A stretch of 64,000 bases of DNA from Entoloma clypeatum. Its lineage: Eukaryota; Basidiomycota; Agaricomycetes; Agaricales; Entolomataceae. The notes under the pieces were generated by a model that had not been told where the DNA came from, did no database searches, and saw nothing but the letters and a program-made list of their open reading frames with translations. Position numbers and translations under genes: made by a program. The stretch covers positions 1-64,000 of the forward strand of contig OY751490.1 in the NCBI GenBank assembly GCA_963565915.1, given 5' to 3'. This document shows, in pieces, positions 34,516 to 46,300 of this stretch. Numbering within the stretch: position 1 is the first letter of the stretch; each line of letters begins with the position of its first letter.

Positions 34516-35682
34516 TGCAGCAATGAGAAGAAGCCAGACTCGAGAGAATGATATTTATTTAGATACTTGGACACCTTTTATACCACTGAACGTAGGCTGG
34601 CATACCGAGAACGATCACACTACGATCACTGAGACATCTCTAAGAAAAGAACAAGAAGCTATATATGTCGACGATGGCGTCCGCACATCGGCGAGGTCCG
34701 CAGCTACCTAGGACTCCTCCACAGATGTTATACTATGTCTGTCCTGGCATATCATCTCAGGGTGTACAATGCCGATGCTCGCATTATTTATTACGAGTGG
34801 AATTCCAACACGTCAACTGTTCCGAATGAACTTGGATTGAAAACGTCGAACTTGCAAGCTTGAACGTCGTCAAACGTCAGCATTGAACCAATCACGGATA
34901 TTCCCGGTAGGTCTAGCAGCTCCCTTATCAATAAGTTTAGTGCGCTTTCGTCACGATCCAAGTACTTACCCTTCTCTCGACCACCTTTGCTGAAGCTCGC
35001 TCCATAAAGTTTACACGTGGTTCTCCTCACAAGTCCCATCACGACCTCAATCCAACCTGCTTCTTACATCCCCGAACACCAGCGCCAGCGTTCGTCTGCC
35101 GGCCACTGCGTCGCCCTCGACGTCGCGTAGGTCCTGGATATCCGCGGCGAGCGCGAACCGAAACGCCAATGCTTAAACGTAATGCTCGCTCTGGTCCGTT
35201 GCCGGCGCGATGAACTTCCAGGTTGCTCCGAGCAGTATCCATACTGCTGAGAATCTCTGCCGTGACGGACGAATCAGGAAAGCCGATCATCCCAGATACA
35301 CTGGAAACCTTGAACGCCGCAGTCGTTGTGTGAGCACCGTTCGTCATCGTTGGGGGTCAGAGATGACAACTTCGTTCGTATCCAGATGCCCCTTGCCGTT
35401 TGATTGTGTGATCATCCCGCGTTTTTTCCAGAAGCGGCGGCTATCATCGCTCAGACGAAGGAGTTATTGTAGGAATGGATCTCCTGGGAAACATTATGTA
35501 TTTAATCCCACCACATTGTCTGTAATTGCCAAGGAACAAGAGACGTGAATATATCGCTGGTGTACAGAATTAGGCAAAGTTGAACGGCGGCGACGAGGAT
35601 TTGAGGCAAATTTGCCTGGGGAAACACTGCACGTCACTGCACGTCACCTCGCCTCATAGTACCTGCGATACTCATTGAGGGA
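34516..35682. other. Intergenic region with one relic
   Basis: No intact gene. Bases ~35396-35470 encode a LPFDCVIIPRF-like fragment similar to one on the minus strand at 39985-40060, a shared relic of unknown origin. The rest shows nothing I can name. Confidence 0.45.
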
Positions 35683-36110
35683 AATTTGCCAGTCGTGTGT
35701 TCTCAGGTAACCCCTTCATTAGGTATGGTACCCCCGTTGACAGAATTCGCACCTGCAATAAGTACCTCTCCCCATCTGGTGAGTGTTCGGCAGGCTCATC
35801 GCCACTGCGAGCCTCGTCAGTCTTCTTCCCTCTCTCTTCCCTGCTTTGCGTTTGATTCGCTTTCCTTCGCAACACAACAGACGGCCTGGCCTCTAATCGG
35901 AAACTTCTCCAGGGCTGACTTGTTCGTTTTCCGCTTGAGCGAGGAGGATCGCGTCTGCACAAGGAGGGGAGCGTATTCGATTTCGTTGCTGATCGTACTC
36001 TGCGATGAGCTTTTCTTTCTGTTTTCTTTGACACCGAGTGGTTCTTGTTTCTTCCGTTGATTGGCCTGGCGTTCCTTCTGTAAGTATACATATCCACTCG
36101 AAACTCGGGA
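35683..36110 (+). pseudogene. Short MFS transporter fragment
   Basis: Matches the intact transporter in compressed form: the GGNLPVDS region with its following intron (GGGAAATTTGCCAGTCG, then TAACCCCTTC), the EF(V/A)PA exon start, the AWPLIGNFS segment, then a jump to AYS(T/I)SLLIVL and the IGLAF exon with its donor site. Most of the gene is missing between these blocks, so it cannot be functional. It lies between the intact transporter and the second G-alpha gene. Confidence 0.75.
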
Positions 36111-36674
36111 ACCCAATCAATGGCTTTGATATCACCCCGACTTTCCGCCTGATCGATCTATGACTTGTGTCAGTCATGGTTTGGACGAAAACACGACATT
36201 TTAAAATTTGGAAGCCATTTCGGTGGGGACATGACTGAGAGTCATCCGACGAGAGGAGACGGTTTATCATCGATCGCGCAACATTTGTTTGGTTGTTGGA
36301 TGCGACGTGAAATATTGGATTAAAGGTAATAATACATATGACTTGAGTCAAAACTGTTCGCAAGACGATAAAGAGTAAGTAAGGGTAGAGCGATGAGTAC
36401 ATGGGAGGGGAGGAAGCAAGATACCTATAATACAAAAGCTTAGAGGGATGAAGTTGAGATCCTAGTAAGATTTCGTGACGTCAAGATAGAATGCGCAGGA
36501 CAGCGATGGGTGGTTGAAAGGATACAAGAGAACGACAGCGGAAAGACTAAATAAACTGGGATATGATATTAGAAGAAGGGATGAATTAAGATGTGAATGA
36601 TGGTATGGGTATGGGATTAAAAGGGCCTGTTGATCGCATAGGACGCGTAGGCGGAAGGAGGAAGAGAGAAGGCA
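36111..36674. other. Intergenic region, 3' side of G-alpha 2
   Basis: Probably the 3' untranslated region of the minus-strand G-alpha gene. No other feature. Confidence 0.45.
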
Positions 36675-38282
36675 TCACAGCATCATACAGTCTTCCAAGT
36701 GTTGCCTAAGCAGGATATCTTCCACCGCGCCAAGGACAACTATGAAAGAGGCTGTAAGTACAAGCTACAGAAAGGCAAGAGAACCTAGAGGACGGAATCA
36801 AGGCTCCAGGGCTAATCATGCATTGGAGGACAGTCCACGGCACAGAGGGATGGAGCAAGAATAAGAACAAGGGAAGGAGATGAGAGGCGCACATTTTATC
36901 TGTTTCGTATCCGTCGCGCAAGTAAAATGGGCATACACCTGCTTTGTTTGACTCTTGTTCAGGCTGATGAATCTGTGCAACAAAGAGAATGGTTAATTGA
37001 TATGACCTTATGGGATGGAGAGAAACAAGGTCGGAGAAGGGAGTGCGACGGGAGAACGACTAGTATATGTTAAAGATGGATACGAACCCGCGCAGCAAGA
37101 AATCACACGCAGCCTCGTAATCAGCTCCCTCTTGGAAATCAGGGAAATAGGTATTGAGGGGTGAATGCGAGAGCTTCTCTGCGAAGAGGTCGATTTTGTT
37201 CAAAAACAGTATCTACATTATAGCTTCTTGAGCAGGTCAAAACAAGAGAAGCAGTGGCGTGGCGTACGATAGAGGTTTTGACGAACCATCGAGAGTTGCA
37301 AATAGATTCAAAGAGCGTGAGCGCTTCCTGCATTCGGTTCTGCGCAGCAATTACATCAGAGAAGTTCCGTGTTGGAGGACAGGATGGATCACTCACCACG
37401 TTCTGGTCCTCAGCCAAGACCTGATCGTATTCGCTTAACCCAACCAAGAACACCAGGGCGGTGACGTTTTCGAAACAATGTATCCATTTCTTCCGTTCGC
37501 TCCTCTGCCCTCCGACATCAAAGATGGCATACTTCAATTCACCCACGCTGAACCTCGTCTCAGTGATGCCTGTCGTCCTGACCCTGCTACGGAGGATGTC
37601 TTGATCCGTAGGAACGAAAGTCAAAGCAGAGATGCGAGAAATAGAAGAGAAGAAATATGGAGCGCTGTCGTTCAACTGGAACTCGCTGGAGCGCTGAAGG
37701 GCGGCTTTGACGGAAGGATCCTGGGTCAGCGCCGTGATTGAGGTGGCTATGGCAAGAGGGAGTGTATCGGCGTCCAGTTGGAACGGGAGAGACACGACGT
37801 GGTCCTTATGCGATTCATTCCCAGGGTCCAGAGTGAGATTGAGCTGCGGTAGCGCTTCAAGGACGGTTCTGGAGGAAGCTTTGGTTGGTCACGGCAGCAG
37901 AGTGAGAGAGGAACTGCTGACCGCATCGACTGGATAACATTAGAAAAGATTATTTCCTTATACGACTCGCGTTCTGCATCACTATAACCGCCATCATGAA
38001 TGAGCCTCATCTGCTTCAACACCGTTGACTGAAGGATACGTGTTAGGGCGTGTCAGGCGGGTCCTACAGGCTCTCCTCACCTTTCCTGACTCGCCGGCGC
38101 CCAGAAGCAGCATCTTAACTTCATTCTTGCTCAGCACTCGGTCCCGCTTCAGCTGGTTCTCGATCTCTTCGTGACCTGACGTACGACGTCAACCCAGCGT
38201 AATGGAATTTTCGAAATGGAATGTACTTACGAGCTTTTGCTTCCGGATCGTCATTGCCAGTCGAGGAGAAAGAGCAGCCCAT
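36675..38282 (-). CDS. Heterotrimeric G-protein alpha subunit 2, 355 aa
   Basis: Eight exons close in frame: 38282-38231, 38175-38081, 38028-37922, 37868-37397, 37339-37268, 37212-37088, 36972-36893 and 36739-36675. It carries MGC at the N-terminus, GAGESGKST, RSRVRTTGITE (switch I), DVGGQRSERKKW (switch II), NKID and TCATDT. The helical domain is quite unlike that of the paralogue at 21349-22842. Exons 2, 3, 4, 5, 6 and 8 have the same lengths in both genes (95, 107, 472, 72, 125 and 65 nt), so the two share ancestry. The C-terminus, which contacts receptors, ends EDCMML: cysteine at -4 is kept but the usual glycine at -3 is methionine. The partner receptor may therefore differ. Membrane-associated signalling role is inferred from family. 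Confidence 0.92.
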
Positions 38283-41200
38283 GGGAGTCAAAGAAAGAGG
38301 GGGGCAAAGGCGGGGGGAAGTTTAAGGGTGAACAAAATGCCAACGGTAGTGGGGAACTACATCAGCGTAAACAAATTTCGTAACAGGAATCGTTTTGATG
38401 TCCCTGAGTTTCCCGCGTGAGTCCATGTTTGGCCATGCCACTGCCAGCTGACAGGAAGAATTGCCAGCAACAGTCGAATTTCAATGCGCAGATTCGCATG
38501 ATAGGCAGACGACGCCGCTCAGGCGTTCAGCGCCAGGTCCACACAAGGTCCACAATCGAGTGCCGCAAAGTTGAGAACTTACTTTTTTCGGATGTAAGTT
38601 GCATTCATTGATCATGATCATCGATCATCATTCACACGATCCTGAAACGTCTTGCCAAACTTGGTCGGGACGCAAGATTCGAAAGGTACAATGATATTTA
38701 TTCATCACCTTTGCCTGCAGGGAAGGAGGGGTGGAAATGAACGAATCAATCTCACGGAGCCATATTTTATGTGGTGATCATCATGGCTGTGGCCATTGAT
38801 TTTCTGCCCAAGAATTCTCCATCGGAAGCAACTTGCAACATGAAGCTCATCAGTCGTTGTGTGAGAAATACCTGGAACGATGAGCATGCAACAAGCAAAA
38901 AGCATTTTAAATGACGGGCTCTCGTCGCCGCCAGTGCATGCGGCAAATCGGCACGCCGCGGCGTAGCGGCCACGAAGGTAAATTTTCGTTTGACCTCGGT
39001 GAGCTCGAGAGATTGACAACAATGAAAATCGCGAAATGTACCTAGAATGAAGAGTTTGGCACGATGACAGAATGAACCAAAAAAGGAAAGCAGCGGGCGA
39101 TGCATCGTACATGCTCCATATTCCAACACCTGTTCCGGCGCGCACACGTTTACTATGGGTGACTCGATGCATACCAGAGAGATGGTAAGTATACTTTCCT
39201 CATTCTTGATTCTTACAGTGTCTTGCATATTGTTTTGCACGACCGAATTTTTCAAACAGCTGTTTGGTTGTTGGCTCTGCCACTGTCATTCGCTTTGCGT
39301 TGGCTTTGACCTAACGACCTAACATGACCAAACAGCTGTTTTGAAAAATTGGTCGTGCAAAACAATATGTAAGACACTGTAACCAAGTTTATTCCTTCAC
39401 CTTCATCTAGATTCATGAATCGCAGAATAAGAGCGAAGAAGAGGAACAATCACCAGCGAAAGAGAGCATGTGTCATCAATACCGCCATTCCTACTACTTA
39501 CACTTCGCAGCTCACCGTAACATCTGGTGATATGGAGTATATCACAACGCGAAAAAGAAACGAGGGCTGAGTCCGGTCACGGTGGGCGAGTTGATTTCCG
39601 GGGACGAACATTGTACTCCATGTGGGCCGTAACGTGTCCTGGCCTGTCTTCCCCCATTTCCCAACCCCCGCGCCCCCACCTACCCCGTCCTCAACCACCT
39701 TGTCCGCCTCCTCACACCTGGCTGACAAAACACCAAAACCTGTACATCGTAGTCGGTAAACACAAATGGTGTATTCGGTAGTCGTAGTCGGTTATCAGAC
39801 AATGATACGAGAGAAAGTCCCAAGTAATCCTGAAGATGAAAGAACAAAGGATCAATATCCTATCGTGTCCATGAGTATTCACCTCACGAACATATCGCCT
39901 CGTGTCGTCATCAGACCGAATGTGGTTTGCGGGTAGGACTTACATATTTCTGGGCCCAGTTATCAGTTGAGTAACTCCTTCATCTGAGCAATCCTTCATC
40001 TGAGCAATAATGGACGTTGTTTTGGGGAAACGCGGGGTGATAAAGCATTCGAATGGAAGAGGGCCTATTAGAGGAGGATAAAATCTATCAACACCCCCGG
40101 CCCAGCGATGAAAATGGACAATGGCCACACGACAATCCAGCATCGACTGTCTGGCATCGGCCTTCCCCAATTCATTCTTCACTGCGGAGATGTTTGCCCC
40201 CCAGTGAAGAGTGGCAATGTCGAATCTTGTGTCGAATCTCGATGAACAGCAAATTATACGCCATCATCCCACGTAGATGCTAAGGGTATCTTTGAGTCTG
40301 CTCAAGCGCTGCGATGTATGGAGCCCCTACCTCTGTGCAAATCCCTGGAGAATGCGAGCATAAACAAAACGGTCTGGGGGACTTGGCGTGGATGTGGGGT
40401 AGTTAGTAGGCGGCAATTGCCGATCGGGCTTGCGGCTTCCAGACAACAACATGATGGGATCATAAGTATCAAACTGCATCTGAAATTGGGTATGTCCGCT
40501 CTCTGTATAGCAAACGGCCCACGGCGCTGGCATAACCATCGAACCGCGGTTCCGTCTGGCACCGCAGAGCCTAACTCACCACCATGAAGCCACCAAATGC
40601 CTTAACAGGCCATCTTGTGGTTATAACGTCGAAATCTTCAAACCAAGGCCACTCAGACCAACACGTTTGCTGCCGCCTCTTCGGATGAACACGCCCGCGC
40701 CCAGGCGTGGGTTCGCGTTTTCTGGCATTTCAAGGTCAGTGGAACATTGGTTCCAACCACACCCCAACCCTGTTCTGATTCCTTCCTTTCCCTTTGAATC
40801 CTCGGTGTCCAGTGTTCCGAGTGCGTAATCTAGGATGAATCAGAACAAAGGGTTGGACCTGCTGCATCGCCCATCGAACATCCAGAAATCAGCTTCGCGT
40901 CACATTCTCGTTTATGGAGAAGCGATCAGTCGCACTTGGGGCTTGAGTGCCATCCATGGTGGTGAGGCACGGAATTCCTCGCACAGCAATACTAATGACG
41001 AAGAAGTGTGGGGTAGGGATCATCGCATTGATAATGATTATACGACCATCCTCAGGGGTTTGGCGCCAGAAACAGGAGAGGGGTATCCACGTCCAAGTGG
41101 ATCCGTGTTCGTCGGGTTCTCGCATGTACAACACCGCTGGTCAGTGGTCATTAGTATCTCAATCCTCAATGGTAACGTTAGGGCACCACATTCATGCGAA

Positions 41201-42025
41201 TAATTGTCCAAGGGTTGATGTGGGATACGTCGACTTGTATCCACCCCTTCAAACAAAATGCGGGCAGACGGAGGGCGGAACTATTCTGGATCGGACTCAA
41301 TAAACACAAACCAAGCATACATGTACGGGCATTTCTGTGAGATTTCCGCTCGATGCAGTGTGCTGAATGGTTCAGGTGGTGGTATCGATCTATGAAAGGG
41401 ACGAAACTCATCAAAGCCCCGTCGATGGCTTTGGACGATCATCGGGCGTACTTTTGAGGAAATTGGCGTTAGCATCTTTCAATCTTTGCCCATATTAGTT
41501 CTGATATCCCACAGTCGCGCTGTTGAATAATGGAAAGAGGCATGCCGCTCAGAACATTAACTTGTCGAGACTCGACTGTCTGATGGCGACACCTGAGAAC
41601 ACAGCTTTGTGAAGCGAAGTCTGATGGTTTGACATGGCCTTCCACTTCTCTGTATGTACTATGGCATCTGGAAAGGCAGATCATTGATTGTACATCGGAA
41701 AATATGTGAGTGCTCGGGACTATTTTCTTACGTGATTTGACAAGAATTGCTATATCAAATACGGGACGCACATCACAGCCAAGGATTATCTCGTAAGGAG
41801 GGCATCAACTCTTGGAGCGCGGACACGGTCATGTCTTGACAGGTCAAACCGTTTACCTCTCGTCACGATTGACACCACGGAATACAACACACCCCTTTTG
41901 GAGCTCAGCCACGGAATTTGAGCATAAAAGCGAAAGTAGGATGAGGAGGAAGGGCCAGAACGCACCTCTAGATCTCTAGACTTTGCATTCCACCTCCACC
42001 CAAAACCTTTCCTACTGCAAGAACC
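38283..42025. other. Long intergenic region with a MITE and a relic
   Basis: About 3.7 kb without a supported gene. It contains the TA-flanked inverted-repeat element at 39216-39379 and, on the minus strand at ~39985-40060, a LPFECFITPRF-like coding relic related to the one at 35396-35470. Plus-strand frames near 40835-41300 have no domain or splice support. Bases just before 42026 include ATAAAA-type sequence suitable for the GH25 promoter. Confidence 0.45.
39216..39379. mobile_element. 164-bp MITE with ~55-bp terminal inverted repeats
   Basis: Left end CAGTGTCTTGCATATTGTTT and right end, read on the other strand, CAGTGTCTTACATATTGTTT continue as near-perfect inverted repeats through CACGACC and AAACAGCTGTTTGGT. 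The element is bounded by TA on both sides (39214-39215 and 39380-39381), the target duplication of Tc1/mariner transposons, and starts with CAGTG as many of these do. The ~55-bp centre has no coding capacity, so it depends on a transposase elsewhere. Confidence 0.85.
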
Positions 42026-43068
42026 ATGCATCTCCTCTCGTTGATCTCTCTCGCTCTCGCCGCCGCCGTCGCCCACGCCTCACCCGCCGAGGTCACCGAA
42101 CGCGCAAGCCACCCCGAAGGGATCGACGTTTCTGCTTACCAGCCGAACGTCAACTGGGCTGCTGTCAAGTCCAGCGGCGTCCAGTTCGCATATATTAAGG
42201 CGACTGAGGCAACGAGTACGGGTCCCTTACGCATGAACTTAACATCTACGGACAGCCCACTGATTGTCCGATGTCCCCATAGGCTACAAGAACCCCGAGT
42301 TCTCGAAGCAGTACACCGGTGCTACCAACGCCGGGCTCATTCGTGGTTCTTACCACTTTGCGCGACCTGGGAGCTCGAGCGGTGCGGCCCAGGCTAAATA
42401 TTTCGTGGCTCATGGCGGTGGATGGTCTTCGGACGGTATTTTCCCAGCATCCACGGGCTTTTATATCCGCAGGCTGACGTTTTTTCAACAGGCAAGACTC
42501 TTCCTGGGGCTCTTGACCTTGAAGGTTTGCCCTCCAGACATGATTTCGTTCTTCGTGTAACTGATCATCACGCCAGGAACGTGCTCCGGTTTGAGCCACG
42601 CCAACATGGTCTCGTGGATTCACGCCTTCTCCAACACCTACCATGGTCAGACCGGCCGCTACCCAGGTACATCACTCTGTTTCTCGTTGTACAATTTCGC
42701 AGAATTTAATGTATTAACAGTCATCTACACGACGACCAGCTGGTGGGTGTCCTGCACGGGCAACTCGGCTGCCTTTGGCAACAACAACCCACTGTGGATT
42801 GCTCATTGGGCCTCGTCAATCGGGACGCTTCCTGCAGGTTGGGGGTAAGCTTCTAAACCACGGTCATGTTGACGCACGGCGTTCTAATTACCTCATGATA
42901 CGCTAGCTATACCACCTTCTGGCAGTATGCCGACAAAGGCTCGAACCCTGGGGACCAGGATATCTTTAACGGCGACTCTGCTGGCTTGAAGAGGTAAGTC
43001 GATATCTTTATCTTACTGTACAAGGAGAGGTATTTATATTTCACTATAGATTTGCTTTGGGGCATTGA
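42026..43068 (+). CDS. GH25 muramidase (Chalaropsis-type lysozyme), secreted, 231 aa
   Basis: Seven exons close in frame: 42026-42215, 42283-42435, 42493-42525, 42577-42666, 42721-42844, 42907-42993 and 43050-43068. A signal peptide is evident ([19 protein letters not shown]). The mature part has [13 protein letters not shown] with the family's conserved Asp, [23 protein letters not shown] with the catalytic Asp-x-Glu pair, and WIAHWASS with FWQYAD near the end. GH25 enzymes cut the beta-1,4 bond between N-acetylmuramate and N-acetylglucosamine of bacterial peptidoglycan; in fungi they are secreted, probably for feeding on or defence against bacteria. Length is normal for a single-domain fungal member. 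No wall-binding module. Confidence 0.92.
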
Positions 43069-43813
43069 GAATGTTGTTTTCCTCGGACTTTCCATTCACT
43101 CAATTGGTACATATTTCCGGACAATTTATCAGCCCTGTCTATCACGGACTATTTGAATGGAGTGGACCTCAGAGATTGTGTGACACTCAGACGGATGAGA
43201 GGGGAACATAGTGCCAGCATAGCAAGTATTGTGCCCCATGTATATTGAAAGAGATGAGTATCGATATTACACCCCTACGGTTTTCAACTAAGAGGTCCCG
43301 AACACCCAAAATTTCAATCGCAGGATGGAGAGCAGATTGCGGTACTTGGGGACATCAGCATTTTGGCAAGTTTTGCTTTAGCAGCTTCAACTTTGAAACC
43401 AGCATCTTTAGTAGCTTCATCTTTTTTGCAAACAGCTTTGAGCAGCTTCATCTTTGAGCATCAACATCTTTGAGCATCTTCAACTTTCATTCTAGCATCT
43501 TTAGCTTGGGCCATCACCAAAATCTTTTTCTCACCAATAGAGGTGGGTATAGAATTAAAATACTACTAGTAGTAGTTTGAAGGCATGATAATCTACATCA
43601 GGAAAAAGCTGTTACCATGAGTCTATCAAACACAATAGCACTTGATATCTCTTAGTAGAAGTGTGGTCCTAGCAGCATCACTTGACACTATCAGTGTAGG
43701 TAAAATTACTTATTCTACAAGTGGCTAATAAATGGCTTCAAACTCGATGATGAACGAAAGGTTAAGTCATTTCAATCTCCGCCGGAATTCACCGAACTTA
43801 AAGTTTTGCTATC
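43069..43813. other. AT-rich intergenic region with short-word repeats
   Basis: Downstream of GH25. Bases ~43365-43512 repeat the words CATCTTTAG, AGCTTCA and TTTGAGCA irregularly. Similar words recur at 45278-45430. No gene. Confidence 0.5.
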
Positions 43814-44229
43814 ACTCCTGACACTGAAAAGTCTTTCTGGAGGAAAAATTCATTATGAAAGAGGAATCCTCTTTCCTTTGGGTATATCTTTAAGAAAGAT
43901 ACAAAGTATTTTATATGGAAATTTTCAAGAAACATGTAATGTTTTTTCCAAATATTTTTAGCCAAAAAACTTTTTGTTTATCCTACAGTTTTTCTTGAGG
44001 AAAAACTAGATCCATTGTTTGAACAATGGAATAAGTTTATCTTTGAGAAAAACTCTTGGAAAAATGAAAAGTTTTACCAGAAGAAATACTTTGGAAACAC
44101 ATTATATGTTTCCTAAAAATTTTCTATATGAAATACTTTGTATCTTTCTCAAAGATACACCCAAAGGAAAGAGGATTCCTCTTTCACAATAGATTTTTCC
44201 TCCAGAAAAACTTACCAGTGTCAGGAGTG
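43814..44229. mobile_element. 416-bp foldback element with >100-bp inverted repeats
   Basis: The left arm starts CACTCCTGACACTG and runs through GAAAGAGGAATCCTCTTTCC and AAAGATACAAAGTAT. The right arm repeats this on the opposite strand over about 110 bp with few changes. Bounded by TAT on both sides (43811-43813 and 44230-44232). The inner ~190 bp hold further self-complementary words (GAAACATGTAATG against CATTATATGTTTCC), so nearly the whole element can fold back. No coding capacity. Confidence 0.8.
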
Positions 44230-44284
44230 TATGACAACTCCCTTGATCGTGGTTGAACTTGCCCTCTGCCCACCACAACGATCT

Positions 44285-44925
44285 CCACTTTTGTCCAACG
44301 GTGTCCTCTCACTCTCTCTCGCATCCAACGGCGTCTTCTCCATCCTCTCGCGCCCAACGGCCTCCTCTCACGGTCACCTCTCGCACCCAACGGCATCCTC
44401 TCACTCCCAGCAGTCAACTCCTATCGTGCCCTATGGCCTTTTCGCTTCTCCAACAGCATCCTCCCGCTCCCTCTCGCACCCAACAGTCACCTCTCATGCC
44501 CACCGGCGTCCTCTCGCTCCCAACAGCGTCCTCTCGTGCCCAACGGCCTTCTCTGACTCCCAACGACGTCCTCTTGTGTCCAACGGCATCCTCATACATC
44601 CAACGACGTCCTGTTCGTCCTCTCGCGCCAACGGCCTCCTCTCACCCTCAATGGTCACCTCTCGTGCCCAACGGCGTTCTCTCGCTCCCAACAGCATCCT
44701 CTCGTGCCCAACGGCCGTCTCTGGCTCCCAACGACGTTATCTCGTGTCCAACGGCATCCTGTCTGTCCTCTCACACCCAACGGTCTCCTTCCATCTCCAA
44801 TGGCCTCCTCTTGTGCCCAACGGCCTTCACTGATGCCCACAGCCACCACTTGTACTCAACGACCTCCTTTTGCTCCCAACAGCATCCTCGCGCATCCAAC
44901 GGTGTCCTGTCTGTTCTCTCGCGCT
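44285..44925 (+). repeat. 20-bp minisatellite, locus A
   Basis: Roughly thirty degenerate tandem units of 20 bp are visible; a typical unit is CAACGGCCTTCTCTGACTCC. Units begin CCAACG or CCAACA. Because 20 is not a multiple of three, each frame reads a 20-residue period and stays open for over 200 codons on both strands. These frames are not genes. Some units lose or gain bases at the edges. The same unit occurs in reverse orientation at 55505-56005. Confidence 0.8.
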
Positions 44926-45915
44926 GTCAATAAGTATCTCGATGACTCTCCCATTCAAGACTCGTAGGTCGAAGCCCGTGGCGCCCGTGGCTTCATCATA
45001 TTGGAGGCTTTCATTGTGGTATCCGACGACGATTTAGGAGTTTTCTGGTGTGTATGGACCCTTTCTTATCATCTGTATACTTCACTGAGTGTCACATTAA
45101 CATCAGATACTCAGCGCGCATTGCTACCCTCGTTTGATGCTACTTTTGGTGCCATGTAGAGTGTACAATATTAGATACATTATGCAAAATGAACCAATGG
45201 TATCAATACATGCTACTGAATGCGTGAAGCTGAGTCTTCCAAGCTGAAATATGCATCTTGTGAAAGTAGTCATGGTCTTGTCGAAGTTGCTAAAGATGCT
45301 CAATAAGCTCTCCGTTGTCTTGCACAAGCCAAGGTATATAGCTTAAAAAAGACATGACAGCTTAAGCATCTTTAGCAGCTTTTCCAACTTTAGCAGCTTG
45401 TCAAAGCTGTTCAAAGCTGCAAAAGCAACTCTTGCCTCATTGCTGATGGAGACGGAGAGGCTAGTATTGGAATGTGAAAAATGAGTGGGAGTCCGAATCG
45501 TGGGAAGACACAATCACGTTCATCTCATCGACAGCCAACAATCTCTGATGAACTTTGAGCCCATTCGGTGCTCTAGACGACTGTTCTGCTTACAGTTCTT
45601 TCCCTTTTCCGTTGATTTTCATGCTAAAGTCGCTTTGACCTCGTCTAGACAACTACAAACGATGAATGATCTTCCAGGTAGTACTAAGTAATTCAGATCA
45701 GGCGATGTTCCAAGTTCCAGTTTACGAGAACTTGGTTTTTCCAGGCGACCTCAGCCAACTTCTTTCGTACTATCAGTGACCAGGTATTTGAAACATGAAC
45801 AGTATTTGAAAATCTCAACTACCTCCTCCCACATTCCACTTCTACCTCCAGGGTTTGGCACACATCATCCTTTATATCATAATACTGGATCCCCAAGTTT
45901 TTGAGCAGGGAAATT
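44926..45915. other. AT-rich intergenic region left of the copia element
   Basis: No gene supported. Bases ~45278-45430 carry GCATCTTTAGCAGC-like words in both orientations, similar to those at 43365-43512. Its last five bases AAATT (45911-45915) are the copia target duplication. Confidence 0.5.
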
Positions 45916-46226
45916 TGTTGAAGTTCCACCTGGGCGCTAGCCACAGGTGTACTAAGCAACACGGCTACAGTGGAAGTACTCTACGATACCGCTATAGTCA
46001 CTTACATGGTTTGGAGGGGGGTAAGGCTGGTGAGAGCGGTTGAGGCTGGTGAGAGCGATGGAGCTGGTTAAGAGTCAAGAGACAACTTGTTGATATTGAC
46101 AGTTTCCTGGTCTTATATACCGTACTACTGTTTGTACCAACCAAACAAGTATGTAATGAAGATATGTAAAGGTCACGTGATGTAATCTAATCTAATCTAA
46201 TCTACGTGATGGGAAAAGTTTCAACA
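45916..46226 (-). repeat. Copia 3' LTR
   Basis: 311 bp, TG...CA ends, matching the other LTR at 51390-51700 in length and, as far as I can see, in every base. It contains a fourfold TCTAA repeat before its end. Confidence 0.92.
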
Positions 46227-46300
46227 CCCCCCCATATTTAGTACATACTTCTAAATACATCTTACTTTTTCCCACATATATATAGGTACTTTTGTTTCGC

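Noticed and set aside
40835..41303. Plus-strand frames of ~120 codons
   Set aside because: No recognisable domain, no coherent splice sites, and several overlapping frames of similar length on both strands.
44138..44933. Two overlapping 226-231 codon frames on the plus strand
   Set aside because: They are readings of the 20-bp minisatellite; all frames on both strands are open for the same reason.
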